From: Azospirillum sp. TSH58
Lineage (GTDB): Bacteria; Pseudomonadota; Alphaproteobacteria; Azospirillales; Azospirillaceae
Assembly (NCBI RefSeq): GCF_003119115.1
Contig: NZ_CP022364.1
Coordinates: 1,874,001-1,938,000, forward strand
Reading direction: 5' to 3'
Length of the DNA: 64,000 bases
Numbering within the stretch: position 1 is the first letter of the stretch; each line of letters starts with the position of its first letter. The notes under the pieces were generated by a model, which did no database searches, had not been told where the DNA came from, and was given only the letters and a program-made list of their open reading frames with translations. Below, piece by piece: positions 52,320 to 60,740 of this stretch. The translations under genes were made by a program, and so were the position numbers.

Positions 52320-53825
52320 TTGTCGTCCATCGAAATGACCGCCGCCGACGCCCTCGTTGCCGAGACCTCTGTCACAGAGGCTGCCGTCGCCGACGCAACC
52401 GTGACCGACACCACTGAAACCGCTACCCCCAACGCTTTCGCCGGGCTGGGCGTCCACCCGCTGGTCGTGAAGGCGCTGGAGGCGTTCGAGTACAACGTCC
52501 CGACCCCGGTCCAGGCCGAGGCGATCCCGCCGGCCCTGGAAGGCCGCGACATCCTGGCGACCGCCGAGACGGGCACCGGCAAGACCGCCGCCTTCATGCT
52601 GCCGGCGCTGACCCGCACCATCGATCTGCCGCGCCTCGGCGTGGCCGCCCCGCGCGTGCTGGTGCTGGCCCCGACCCGCGAGCTGGCCAAGCAGGTCACC
52701 GACGCGGCGCGCAAGTACGCCAAGTTCATGAAGTACAACATCGTGGACGTGGTCGGCGGCATGCCCTACCGCGACCAGCTCCGCCTGCTGTCGCGCGCGG
52801 TCGATGTCATGGTCGCCACGCCGGGCCGTCTGCTCGACCATGTGTCGCGCAACCGCATCGACCTCAGCGCCGTCGAGGTGCTGATCCTGGACGAGGCGGA
52901 CCGCATGCTGGACATGGGCTTCCTGGACGATGTGGAAACCATCGCCAAGTGCTGCCCGGACAGCCGCCAGACGCTGCTGTTCACCGCCACGCTGGACCGC
53001 CGCATGGCCCAGCTCGCCGGCAACCTGCTGCGCAACCCGGTGCGCGTCGCCGTGGAAAGCGCCACCACCTCGGTGAACGTCGAGCAGCGCCTGCACCATG
53101 CCGACGACATGGACCACAAGCGCCGCCTGCTGAAGCACTTCGCGGACCAGCCCGAGGTCGGCAAGGCGATCATCTTCGCCGCCACCAAGCGTGACGCCGA
53201 CGCGCTGGCCGAGGAGCTGAGCGACGCCGGCCACGCCGCCGCCGCCCTGCACGGCGACATGGACCAGTTCAAGCGCAACCGCACGCTCCAGCGCCTGCGC
53301 ACCGGTCAGGTCCGCCTGCTGGTGGCGACCGACGTGGCGGCGCGCGGCATCGACGTGCGCGACATCACCCACGTCATCAACTTCGACCTGCCGCGCTCGG
53401 CGGAGGACTATGTCCACCGCATCGGCCGCACGGGCCGTGCGGGCGCCTCGGGCGTGGCGATCTCCTTCGCCGCCCGCGCCGACCGCGACGCCCTGTTCCG
53501 GATCGAGCGCTACACCGGCACCCGCCTCGACATCCACGTCGTTCCGGGTCTGGAACCGCAGCGTCCGTTCCAGACCGGCGGCGGCGGCCGTCCGGCGGGC
53601 CGTCCGGGTGGTCGTCCGGGCGGCGGCAACGGCGGCGGCTACAACAAGAAGCCGTGGGTGCGCAACGCCGGCGGCGCCGAGGGCGCCAAGCCGAACGGTG
53701 GCCCGGGTGGCCGTCCGCAGGGCCGTCCGGCGAACCGGAACGAGCCGGCCCGCAGCGAGCACGGCGGCCACGCCCGCCGCGACTCCCAGGGCGGCAAGCC
53801 GGCGCACCGGGCGTCCAAGTGGTAA
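52320..53825 (+). CDS. DEAD-box RNA helicase with RG-rich tail
   Basis: ATP-dependent RNA helicase (501 aa) for ribosome assembly or mRNA turnover. Motifs in order: Q motif, AETGTGKTAAF, PTREL, LDEADRML, FTATL in place of the common SAT, then VATDVAARGIDV and HRIGRTGRAG. The C-terminal 100 residues are Gly/Arg/Pro-rich (GRPGGRPGGG). TTG 52320 has AGGAAAGG nine bases upstream; ATG 52335 is the alternative. A strong terminator follows. Confidence 0.93.
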   Translation: MSSIEMTAADALVAETSVTEAAVADATVTDTTETATPNAFAGLGVHPLVVKALEAFEYNVPTPVQAEAIPPALEGRDILATAETGTGKTAAFMLPALTRTIDLPRLGVAAPRVLVLAPTRELAKQVTDAARKYAKFMKYNIVDVVGGMPYRDQLRLLSRAVDVMVATPGRLLDHVSRNRIDLSAVEVLILDEADRMLDMGFLDDVETIAKCCPDSRQTLLFTATLDRRMAQLAGNLLRNPVRVAVESATTSVNVEQRLHHADDMDHKRRLLKHFADQPEVGKAIIFAATKRDADALAEELSDAGHAAAALHGDMDQFKRNRTLQRLRTGQVRLLVATDVAARGIDVRDITHVINFDLPRSAEDYVHRIGRTGRAGASGVAISFAARADRDALFRIERYTGTRLDIHVVPGLEPQRPFQTGGGGRPAGRPGGRPGGGNGGGYNKKPWVRNAGGAEGAKPNGGPGGRPQGRPANRNEPARSEHGGHARRDSQGGKPAHRASKW

Positions 53826-53846
53826 CAGCGGTTCGCCGCTGACATG

Positions 53847-53880
53847 AAAAAGGCGCGGTCCTTCGGGACCGCGCCTTTTT
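53847..53880 (+). terminator. Strong terminator with TTCG tetraloop
   Basis: AAAAAGGCGCGGTCC (53847-53861) pairs perfectly with GGACCGCGCCTTTTT (53866-53880), closed by a TTCG loop and followed by another T. Confidence 0.95.
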
Positions 53881-53913
53881 TCTTGGCCAAGCTGGAGGGT
53901 GGCGAGCAAGAAT

Positions 53914-54063
53914 TTTCACGGATTTCACGGATCGACGCACGGATTTCACGGATTTTTTTTAATAATAAATATCGGAAACCTGTTTCTCTTGCGCGAGGCA
54001 ACAGGGGTGGCGGTCCGAGGATAAATAAAAATCCGTGTAATCGTCCGTGCAATCCGTGTGAAG
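53914..54063. repeat. AT-rich island of CACGGATTT / ATCCGTG repeats
   Basis: Four copies of TTTCACGGAT-like sequence (53914-53952) on the left face three ATCCGTG copies on the right (54031-54058), making an imperfect inverted repeat around an AT-rich core with TTTTTTTAATAATAAATAT. Base composition is sharply unlike the genome. It resembles a small non-autonomous dispersed repeat. It has no coding capacity. Confidence 0.75.
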
Positions 54064-54085
54064 TCCTGTTCCGCGCTCCCGCGCT

Positions 54086-55093
54086 TCACATCCCCGCGAT
54101 GCCCCACAACAGCAGCGCCACCAGCAACGCCAGGATCAACCCGGCCACGGCGTAGACCGCCAGCGCCCGCCCGATGTCGGCGGCGGTGGCCCGTGCGCGG
54201 CCCTCGCCGATCCAGGGTTCGGTGATGACCACGCCGCCGTCGCGATGCGGCCCGCCCAGCGCCAGACCCAGCGCGCCGGCCATCGCGGCGGTCGGCCAGC
54301 CCATGTTGAGGGAGGCCGCCTTGCCGCCGTCCCGCATCATCGTGCGGAAGGCGCCGCCGGCCCGCGCCCCGGCGAAGGGCGCGGCCAGCGCCAGGAGAAC
54401 CGCGGCCAGCCGCGCCGGGATGGCGTTCAGCGCGTCGTCCAGCCGCGCCGCGGTCTGGCCGAAGCGCTCGTGCCGGACGCCCTGGTGGCCCAATGCGGTG
54501 TCGGCGCCGTCCACCACCGCCCAGACCAGCAGGCCGGGCACGCCCAGCAGGGCGTAGCCGAAGACCGGGGCCACCAGCTTGCGGGCGAAGCCCTTGGCGG
54601 CGGCCTCGATGGCGGCACGGGCGATGCCGTGCTCGTCCAGGCTGAGGGCATGGCGGCGGGTGAGGGGGGCGACGGCGTCCCGCGCCGGGGCGACGCCGCC
54701 CTTGTCCAACGCGCGGCGCACCGCCCGCACCCGCGCCCAGGCGCTCCGCCCGCGCAGCGCGGCGAGGATCACCGCCAGTTCCAGCAGCCAGCCGCGGCTC
54801 TGCGCGCCGATCCGCTCGACGATCAGGCCGACGGCGACGGCGGTCAGCACGAGCGCCAGCACGACCAGCGCGCCGCGCAGCAGGCGGGCGGTCTTGCCGC
54901 GCTCCACCCGGTTCAGCCGCCGGTCGGCCCAGGCACAGACGCGTTGCGCCAGCGCCGCCGGGTCGGGCAGGACGCGCCCGATCCAGTCGCCCGCGGCGGC
55001 GTCGATGGCCAGGGCCAGCAGCAGCAGGAACAGCGGCCCCGGACCGTTCAGGGGGGCGGCGCCGAGGACGGAGGTGAGCAGGGCGTCGCCCAT
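54086..55093 (-). CDS. cobD: Adenosylcobinamide-phosphate synthase (CobD/CbiB)
   Basis: Membrane enzyme that attaches aminopropanol (phosphate) to cobyric acid in vitamin B12 synthesis. The 335-aa protein has several helices and family stretches: ALAIDAAAGDWIGRVLPDP, DEHGIARAAIEAAAKGFARK, LGHQGVRHERFGQTAARLDD, and NMGWPTAAMAGALGLALGGP. No other cob genes or cobalamin riboswitch are in the window. Confidence 0.9.
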   Translation of the reverse strand: MGDALLTSVLGAAPLNGPGPLFLLLLALAIDAAAGDWIGRVLPDPAALAQRVCAWADRRLNRVERGKTARLLRGALVVLALVLTAVAVGLIVERIGAQSRGWLLELAVILAALRGRSAWARVRAVRRALDKGGVAPARDAVAPLTRRHALSLDEHGIARAAIEAAAKGFARKLVAPVFGYALLGVPGLLVWAVVDGADTALGHQGVRHERFGQTAARLDDALNAIPARLAAVLLALAAPFAGARAGGAFRTMMRDGGKAASLNMGWPTAAMAGALGLALGGPHRDGGVVITEPWIGEGRARATAADIGRALAVYAVAGLILALLVALLLWGIAGM

Positions 55094-55100
55094 CGCGGCC

Positions 55101-55664
55101 TCAGCGCGCTCCGGCCTGGCGCAGCAGGTTCGCCACGCGGGCGTTGCGGCTGTCCTGCGCCCAGCTCAGCGTCGTGCGGCCCGTGAAGTCGGAGCGGTCG
55201 GCCTGCGCCCCGGCCTTCAGCAGCCGCTCCACCAGATCGACGCGCCCGAAGCGCGCCGCGGTCATCAGCGGGGTGACGCCCTGGCGGTTGTCCTGGTCGA
55301 CCTTGGCGCCCTTGGCGAGCAGGAGATCCACCGCCTCCGGCGCGTCGGCCTCCACCGCGTAGTGCAGCGGGGTGTTGCCCGCCTTGTCGGCGCGGTTGGG
55401 GTTGGCCCCGCCATCCAGCAGAAGCCGCACCAGTTCCGGATGGCCGTTGCCGATGGCCACCAGCAGCACGGGCCGCCCGCTGGCGTCGACCTGATTCGGG
55501 TTTTCCCCCTTCAGCAGCAGCAGCCGCAGCGCGCTGGCGTCGTTCGACGTCACCGCCTTGACCATGGAGGGGCCTTCCAGAAGGTTGATCTGGGCCAGGG
55601 CCGGAGCGGCGGCGGGGGCGGTCAGGCCGAGGGCCAGCAGACTGAGCAACAGCAGCCGTTTCAT
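55101..55664 (-). CDS. Exported ankyrin-repeat protein
   Basis: A 187-aa protein with a signal peptide (LLLSLLALGLTAPAAAPALA-Q) and about four ankyrin repeats (about 32-185), for example GNTPLHYAVEADAPEAVDLL and GVTPLMTAARFGRVDLVERL. It is probably periplasmic and used for protein contacts; bacterial examples include catalase-protecting AnkB-type proteins. It starts upstream of cobD, eight bases apart, in the same direction. Confidence 0.9.
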   Translation of the reverse strand: MKRLLLLSLLALGLTAPAAAPALAQINLLEGPSMVKAVTSNDASALRLLLLKGENPNQVDASGRPVLLVAIGNGHPELVRLLLDGGANPNRADKAGNTPLHYAVEADAPEAVDLLLAKGAKVDQDNRQGVTPLMTAARFGRVDLVERLLKAGAQADRSDFTGRTTLSWAQDSRNARVANLLRQAGAR

Positions 55665-55758
55665 GGCGCGTCCTTTTGTGCGATCCGTGTGGGTGATCCG
55701 TCTTTCGGCCGGGGATACTATCCAGTTTGGCCCGGTTTGGCGACGGCGACCCGCTGCA

Positions 55759-55917
55759 ATGGAGCCGCCCATGGTCCGCAACCCGCTCGCCCGCCACATC
55801 GCGCTGTTCCTGGCGGTGAAGGCCGCGCTGATCGCGCTGGGGCTGTGGTGGTTCCTCGGCACCATGCCGGAGCCGCGGGGCGCGGTGACGCCGCCCGCCG
55901 CCGCGGGAAAGCCCTGA
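55759..55917 (+). CDS. Small single-helix membrane protein, CydP-like
   Basis: 52 aa (48 if ATG 55771 is used). One helix, RHIALFLAVKAALIALGLWW, then FLGTMPEP and a Pro/Ala tail. The basic-helix-LWW-FxG pattern resembles the CydP small subunit linked to cytochrome bd oxidase, but no cyd genes are in the window. Assignment is by pattern only. Confidence 0.5.
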   Translation: MEPPMVRNPLARHIALFLAVKAALIALGLWWFLGTMPEPRGAVTPPAAAGKP

Positions 55918-56000
55918 CGCCGCCGGGTCTGCGGACGGGAACCTCCGCTCGGCGCCCATGGTTGAACAGCGACCGGGAAGCGCAACAGGGGAAGACCGCC

Positions 56001-56606
56001 ATGACCTTCGAAAGTGATGTGAACGCGAACCGCTCCGGCGGCCATCTGCGCGGCGCCGTGCGCGAGGCCGTGGGCATCTTCGCCAGCCGCGACGCCCTGC
56101 AGAAGGCCGTCGACGAGTTGACCCTCGCCGGCTTCCAGCGCCATGAGCTGAGCGTCCTTGCCAACGACGAGACCATCCGCGACCATCTCGGCCATGTGCC
56201 GCAGCGGGCGGAGGACATCGCCCACGACCCGGACGCGCCGCGCCAGTCCTACGTCTCGCCGGAGGATGTCGGCAGCGTGAAGGGCGTGGCGGTCGGTTTC
56301 CCGGCCTATGTCGGGGCGATCCTGGCGACCGGCGCGGTCCTGGCGACCGGCGGCACGGCCCTGGCGGCGGCGGCGGCCGCGGCGGCGGCGGGGGTGGGCG
56401 GCGGCGCCATGGGCTCGGTCATGTCGAGCTGGCTGACCGACAAGCGCAACGAGCCGATGCTCCAGCACCTCGACAAGGGCGGCATCCTGCTCTGGGTCAA
56501 TCTGGCCGACGCCGGGCGGGAGCAGCAGGCGGTGGAGATCATGAACCGCCACGCCTCCCAGCCGGTGGAGGTGCACGAGGTGCCGCAGTCCGGCTCCGAA
56601 GGGTGA
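56001..56606 (+). CDS. Stress protein with YflT/DUF1269-like domain and glycine-zipper helices
   Basis: A 201-aa protein. Residues about 20-65 match the heat-stress YflT-type fold (VGIFASRDALQKAVDELTLA, GFQRHELSVLAND). A hydrophobic Gly/Ala stretch (about 98-140) could insert in a membrane. The C-terminus (GGILLWVNLADAGREQQAVEIM) repeats the ferredoxin-like pattern. A GGGGAAG ribosome site precedes the ATG. Role: probably general stress; not proven. Confidence 0.7.
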   Translation: MTFESDVNANRSGGHLRGAVREAVGIFASRDALQKAVDELTLAGFQRHELSVLANDETIRDHLGHVPQRAEDIAHDPDAPRQSYVSPEDVGSVKGVAVGFPAYVGAILATGAVLATGGTALAAAAAAAAAGVGGGAMGSVMSSWLTDKRNEPMLQHLDKGGILLWVNLADAGREQQAVEIMNRHASQPVEVHEVPQSGSEG

Positions 56607-56698
56607 GCGGGGAGGCGTCCGGGCTCCGTTGACTCAGGTCATGGCCTTCGCGGCGGGCATCTTCTATACACGGGCGGTCTTCCAACCGGAGGTCCGCC

Positions 56699-57466
56699 TT
56701 GGACGCCCATTCGGCCCTGTCGCTTCTCGAAGCCGGCTTGAACCAGTGCGCCGTCGTCATCGACCGTGACGGCGGGCTTCTGGTGGCGCTGCTGACCGCG
56801 GGGCTGGTCGGGGGATCGACCCATTGCGCGGGCATGTGCGGTCCCTTCGTCCTGGCCCAGGTCACCGCCCGGCTGGAGCAGGTCCCGGCCTCGCGGATGA
56901 GCGAGTTCCACCGGCTGGCCGGGGCGGCGGTGCTGCCCTACCATCTGGGGCGCGGCACGACCTACACGCTGATCGGCGCGGCGGCGGCGGCGGTCGCCGG
57001 CCATGTCGGGGCGCTGCCGGGGTTGAAATGGCTGTCGGTGGCGCTGCTGGCCTTCGCGGCGCTGTTCTTCCTCGGTTACGCGGTGAAGGGGCTGAGCGCC
57101 TGGGTGCCGAAGCTCGACGGCGCGGTGCAGCGCTGGTGGGGCGACCGGGTGTCGAGGCTGGCCCGCCCCCTGTTCGGCGACCCCACGGGCTGGCGCGGCT
57201 ACGCCCTGGGGCTGGCGCTCGGCTTCATTCCCTGCGGTCTTCTCTACGGGGCGGTGGCGGTGGCCGCGGCCAGCGGCAGCGCGCTGACCGGGGCGCTGGG
57301 CATGGCGGCCTTCGCGCTGGGCACGCTGCCGAGCCTGCTGGCGGTCGGCCTCGCCGGGCATCTGGCGGGGCGCACCTGGCGCTCCGCGGTGGCGCGGGCG
57401 GCCCCGGTCATCATGGTGGTGAACGCCGGGGTCCTGGGCTGGATGGCGATCCGGATGATCGGGTGA
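56699..57466 (+). CDS. SafE/DsbD_2-family membrane protein (heavy-metal/oxidase assembly)
   Basis: A 255-aa, six- to seven-helix protein. GGSTHCAGMCGPF near residue 40 is the paired-Cys metal motif of the SafE/DsbD_2 family often found by cbb3 oxidase assembly genes. LGFIPCGLLYGA near 180 is the second conserved motif. TTG 56699 has GGAGG eight bases upstream. It likely moves copper or reductant across the inner membrane; the exact role is not shown by the sequence. Confidence 0.85.
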   Translation: MDAHSALSLLEAGLNQCAVVIDRDGGLLVALLTAGLVGGSTHCAGMCGPFVLAQVTARLEQVPASRMSEFHRLAGAAVLPYHLGRGTTYTLIGAAAAAVAGHVGALPGLKWLSVALLAFAALFFLGYAVKGLSAWVPKLDGAVQRWWGDRVSRLARPLFGDPTGWRGYALGLALGFIPCGLLYGAVAVAAASGSALTGALGMAAFALGTLPSLLAVGLAGHLAGRTWRSAVARAAPVIMVVNAGVLGWMAIRMIG

Positions 57467-57484
57467 ACGCCTTCCCGCGCCGGC

Positions 57485-58381
57485 TTACTGAAGCTTCTCC
57501 GCCGATCCCTTCAGCGCCTCGCCCAGCGGGATTTCGCCGCAGCCGGGCTTGAGCGGCTGCTGCTGGCTCTCGTGCGGCGACCAGCCGGCCAGATAGAGGA
57601 TCTGGAAGGTCGCCTCGATGCGCCCGTCCGGCTCGGCGTAGCGCTCGGCGTAGCGGCGGGCGGCATCGAACAGCAGGGCGCGGGTGGCCGGCACCTTGCG
57701 GCGGGCCAGGACGGCGTTGGTCTCGCCCATGCCGCGCAGATCGCGCATCAGGCGGAAGGCGTCGCTGTAGGTGACGGTGATGACGTCGCTGTCCACCACC
57801 GGCAGGGCGAAGCCGGCGCGCTGCATCAACCCGCCGATGTCGCGGATCTCGGCGAAGGGCGACACGCGGGGCGACACGCCGCCGGCCACCTCCATCTCCG
57901 CCTCGTACAGGCAGCGGCGCAGCTCCAGCAGCGTTTCCCCGCCCAGCATGGCCGCGCAGAAGAAGCCGTCGGGCTTCAGCGCCTGCCGCACCTGGACCAG
58001 CGCGCCGGGCAGGTCGTTGACCCAGTGGAGGCTGAGGTTGCTGACCACGAGGTCGAAGGTCTCCGGCACGAAGGGCAGGAACTCCTCGTCGGCGGCGACC
58101 GCCAGCGGCCCGGCCCGCCGGGCGAAGCCGGGGGAGAGGTCGCAGGCGACCAGCGTTTCGACGCCCTTCCGCCCGCGCAGCGTCCGCCCCATCACCCCGT
58201 CATGGGCGCCGAGGTCGAGCACGGTGGGAAAGGGCCGGGCCACGTCCTCCAACCGGTCGACGAGGCGTTCGGCCACCTCTTCGAACAGGAAGGCGTGTTC
58301 GGCGAAGGCGGGGACGGCGCGGTCGCGGCGGCGGCGGACGAGCGCGCGGTCGAAGACGGTCATGCTGTCGGGCGTGGTCAT
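57485..58381 (-). CDS. SAM-dependent methyltransferase (BioC/NDUFAF5-like)
   Basis: A 298-aa class I methyltransferase. The SAM motif is VLDLGAHDGVMGR, followed by FDLVVSNLSLHWVNDLPGAL, as in BioC and the mitochondrial complex I assembly factor NDUFAF5. The N-terminus (MTVFDRALVRRRRDRAVPAF) and YSDAFRLMRDLRGMGETNAV are features of the alphaproteobacterial NDUFAF5-like group. ATG 58381 or 58363; no clear ribosome site. Confidence 0.82.
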   Translation of the reverse strand: MTTPDSMTVFDRALVRRRRDRAVPAFAEHAFLFEEVAERLVDRLEDVARPFPTVLDLGAHDGVMGRTLRGRKGVETLVACDLSPGFARRAGPLAVAADEEFLPFVPETFDLVVSNLSLHWVNDLPGALVQVRQALKPDGFFCAAMLGGETLLELRRCLYEAEMEVAGGVSPRVSPFAEIRDIGGLMQRAGFALPVVDSDVITVTYSDAFRLMRDLRGMGETNAVLARRKVPATRALLFDAARRYAERYAEPDGRIEATFQILYLAGWSPHESQQQPLKPGCGEIPLGEALKGSAEKLQ

Positions 58382-58415
58382 GGCCGCAATATAACCAAGC
58401 CCCGGCGAGCTACAA

Positions 58416-58445
58416 CCATCGGCGAAAGGGCCATCGGCGAAAGGG
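58416..58445. repeat. Exact 15-bp tandem duplication in spacer
   Basis: CCATCGGCGAAAGGG occurs twice in direct succession in the divergent spacer between the methyltransferase and the FliQ-like gene. It is non-coding, so the 15-bp period here cannot be due to reading-frame selection. Confidence 0.95.
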
Positions 58446-58489
58446 CGCCATCGTGCTATGGTCGGCCGCGAACCTGCGGGAGCTTGGCC

Positions 58490-58756
58490 ATGGGCATCGA
58501 GGAAGCCATCGGCGCCACCTACGAGGCGCTGATCGTCATCATCAAGATCACCACCCCGGTCCTCGTCGTCACCACGGTGCTCGGCATGCTGCTGACCATC
58601 TTCCAGCAGGCGACCAACATCAACGAATCGACGCTGCAGCAGGACCTGAAGATCTTCGCGACGCTGGCGATCCTGTTCATCACCGGGCCGGCGATCTACA
58701 TCGCGCTGCGCGACTACACCTTCGTGATCTTCGACCGCATCGCCGGTCTGAACTGA
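58490..58756 (+). CDS. fliQ: Orphan FliQ-family protein
   Basis: 88 aa with two helices (about 14-37 and 52-74). LGMLLTIFQQATNINESTLQ matches the FliQ/SctS hallmark (LFQAxTQIxExTL) of the flagellar/type III export gate. The length equals that of FliQ. GGGAG precedes the ATG. No other flagellar gene is nearby; comF follows 25 bases later. It could be a genuine fliQ separated from its cluster, or a paralogue with another role. Confidence 0.8.
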   Translation: MGIEEAIGATYEALIVIIKITTPVLVVTTVLGMLLTIFQQATNINESTLQQDLKIFATLAILFITGPAIYIALRDYTFVIFDRIAGLN

Positions 58757-58781
58757 CCTGAACTGAGGGGGGCGCGCCGCC

Positions 58782-59525
58782 ATGGCCCTTGCGCAGCGGC
58801 TGGCGACCAAGGTTCTGGCGGGTGTCCTCGACACGCTGCTGCCGCCGCGCTGCCTGTGCTGCGGCGGGGCGGTGGACCGGCAGGGCGGGCTGTGCGCCAC
58901 CTGCTGGAGCGGCCTGACCTTCATCGCGCCGCCCGCTTGCGCGTGTTGCGGCACGCCCTTCGACTTCGCGCTGGAGGGGGAGCCGCTGTGCGGCGCCTGC
59001 ATCGCCGAGCCGCCGGTCTTCGCCCGCGCCCGCGCCGTCCTGGCCTATGACGACGGCAGCCGCCCGCTGGTGCTGGGCTTCAAGCACGGCGACCGCATCC
59101 ACGCCGCCGGGGCCTACGGCGCGTGGCTGGCCCGCGCCGGGGCGGAGCTGCTGGCCGACGCCGACCTGCTGGCCCCGGTGCCGCTGCACCGCCTGCGGCT
59201 GTTCCGGCGCCGCTACAACCAGGCGGCCCTGCTGGCCCAGGCGGCGGGCCGGCAGGCCGGTCGCCCGGTGATTCCCGACCTGCTGGTCCGCCGCCGGTCC
59301 ACCCCGTCGCAGGGCGGGCTCGACCGCTCGGGGCGGCGGCGGAACGTCAAGGGGGCCTTCGCGGTCCGGCCGGGGTTGGAGCCGCGGGTGGCGGGAAAGC
59401 GGATCGTGCTGGTGGACGACGTGCTGACCACCGGGGCCACCCTGTCGGAATGCGCGCGGGTGCTGCTGCGCGCCGGGGCGGAGCGGGTGGACGCGCTGAC
59501 CCTGGCGCGCGTCGTCAAGACGTGA
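58782..59525 (+). CDS. comF: ComF-family phosphoribosyltransferase-like protein
   Basis: A 247-aa protein. A double zinc ribbon at the N-terminus (CLCCGG, CATCW, CACCG, CGACI) precedes a PRTase-like domain with RYNQAALLA and the PRPP loop IVLVDDVLTTGATL. ComF proteins assist DNA uptake in competent bacteria; in many others their role is uncertain. It lies in the run fliQ-like, comF, grxC, nitrilase. Confidence 0.92.
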   Translation: MALAQRLATKVLAGVLDTLLPPRCLCCGGAVDRQGGLCATCWSGLTFIAPPACACCGTPFDFALEGEPLCGACIAEPPVFARARAVLAYDDGSRPLVLGFKHGDRIHAAGAYGAWLARAGAELLADADLLAPVPLHRLRLFRRRYNQAALLAQAAGRQAGRPVIPDLLVRRRSTPSQGGLDRSGRRRNVKGAFAVRPGLEPRVAGKRIVLVDDVLTTGATLSECARVLLRAGAERVDALTLARVVKT

Positions 59526-59614
59526 GCCGTGAGTGTGAGCCATGAAAACGTAACGGGTGACGCCGTGCGGCGGTTGATCTTATAACCGTTCAAAACAGCC
59601 AAGGAGCCCTCCGC

Positions 59615-59878
59615 ATGGCCGACGTCGTCATCTACACCACGCCCTTCTGCCCCTACTGCTCGCGCGCCAAGCGTCTGCTCGACAGCAAGGGGGTGGCGTA
59701 TGAGGAGATCGACCTCTACATGCATCCGGACCGCCGCGAGGAGATGGTGCAGCGGGCCGAGGGGCGCATGACCGTGCCGCAGGTCTTCATCGACGGAAAG
59801 CCCTACGGCGGCTCCGACGACATCCATGCGCTGGACCGCGCCGGCAAGCTCGACCCGATCCTGGGAATCGGGGGATGA
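59615..59878 (+). CDS. grxC: Glutaredoxin 3
   Basis: Small thiol-disulfide oxidoreductase using glutathione (87 aa). The active site is CPYC (Cys12, Cys15), followed by the cis-Pro loop TVPQVFIDG and the glutathione-binding GGSDDIH. AAGGAG precedes the ATG. Its stop overlaps the nitrilase ATG (ATGA). Confidence 0.96.
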   Translation: MADVVIYTTPFCPYCSRAKRLLDSKGVAYEEIDLYMHPDRREEMVQRAEGRMTVPQVFIDGKPYGGSDDIHALDRAGKLDPILGIGG

Positions 59879-60711
59879 GCGGCGTCCTGAAGGCCGCCTG
59901 CGTCCAGGTCAACGCGGGCACGGAAATCCTTCCGAACCTTCAGGCGGCGGGCGATCTGGTCCGCCGGGCGCGCGACGCCGGGGCGGATTTCATCGCCCTG
60001 CCCGAGAATGTCAGCATGATCGTCCAGGGCCGCGCCAAGGTGCTGGAGCGGGTGAGGACGGCCGACGAGCACCCGGCGATCCCCTTCTTCGCCGATCTGG
60101 CGCGGGAGACCGGGGCCTGGCTGCTCGCCGGGACGCTGGGCGTCCTGCTCGACGACGGGCGGGTGGCCAACCGCAGCTATCTGTTCGATGGGCAGGGGCG
60201 GGCCGTCGCCCATTACGACAAGCTCCACATGTTCGACGTGGACCTGAAGGGCGGGGAGAGCTACCGCGAATCCGCGACCTTCCGGCCCGGCGACCGCGCG
60301 GTCCTGGCCGCCACGCCCTGGGGCGGGGTCGGCATGACCGTCTGCTACGACCTGCGCTTCGCCTATCTCTACCGGGCGCTGGCCCAGGCCGGGGCGTCGA
60401 TCCTGACGGTGCCGGCGGCCTTCACCGTGCCGACCGGGCGGGCGCACTGGCACACGCTGCTGCGCGCCCGCGCCATCGAGACGGGCTGCTTCGTCCTGGC
60501 CCCGGCCCAGACCGGCAGCCACGACCAGGGGCGGCTGACCTACGGCCATTCCCTGATCGTCGCCCCCTGGGGCGAGGTGCTGGCCGACGCGGAGGAGGCG
60601 GTGGGCTTCGTCCTGGCGGAGCTGGACATGGCCCGCGTCGAGGAGGCCCGCCGCATGGTGCCGGCCCTGACCCACGACCGGACCTTCACGCTGGAGCGGG
60701 CCGGCTTCTGA
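59875..60711 (+). CDS. Nitrilase-family amidohydrolase (Nit1/YbeM-like)
   Basis: A 278-aa carbon-nitrogen hydrolase with the Glu44-Lys116-Cys157 triad (ALPEN, YDKLHMF, VCYDLRF). Nit1/YbeM enzymes hydrolyse deaminated glutathione, which fits its coupling to glutaredoxin. An omega-amidase is the alternative. Good length and motifs. Confidence 0.9.
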   Translation: MSGVLKAACVQVNAGTEILPNLQAAGDLVRRARDAGADFIALPENVSMIVQGRAKVLERVRTADEHPAIPFFADLARETGAWLLAGTLGVLLDDGRVANRSYLFDGQGRAVAHYDKLHMFDVDLKGGESYRESATFRPGDRAVLAATPWGGVGMTVCYDLRFAYLYRALAQAGASILTVPAAFTVPTGRAHWHTLLRARAIETGCFVLAPAQTGSHDQGRLTYGHSLIVAPWGEVLADAEEAVGFVLAELDMARVEEARRMVPALTHDRTFTLERAGF

Positions 60712-60740
60712 CGGGGCGCTCCCGACCGGGCCGAAAGGGG

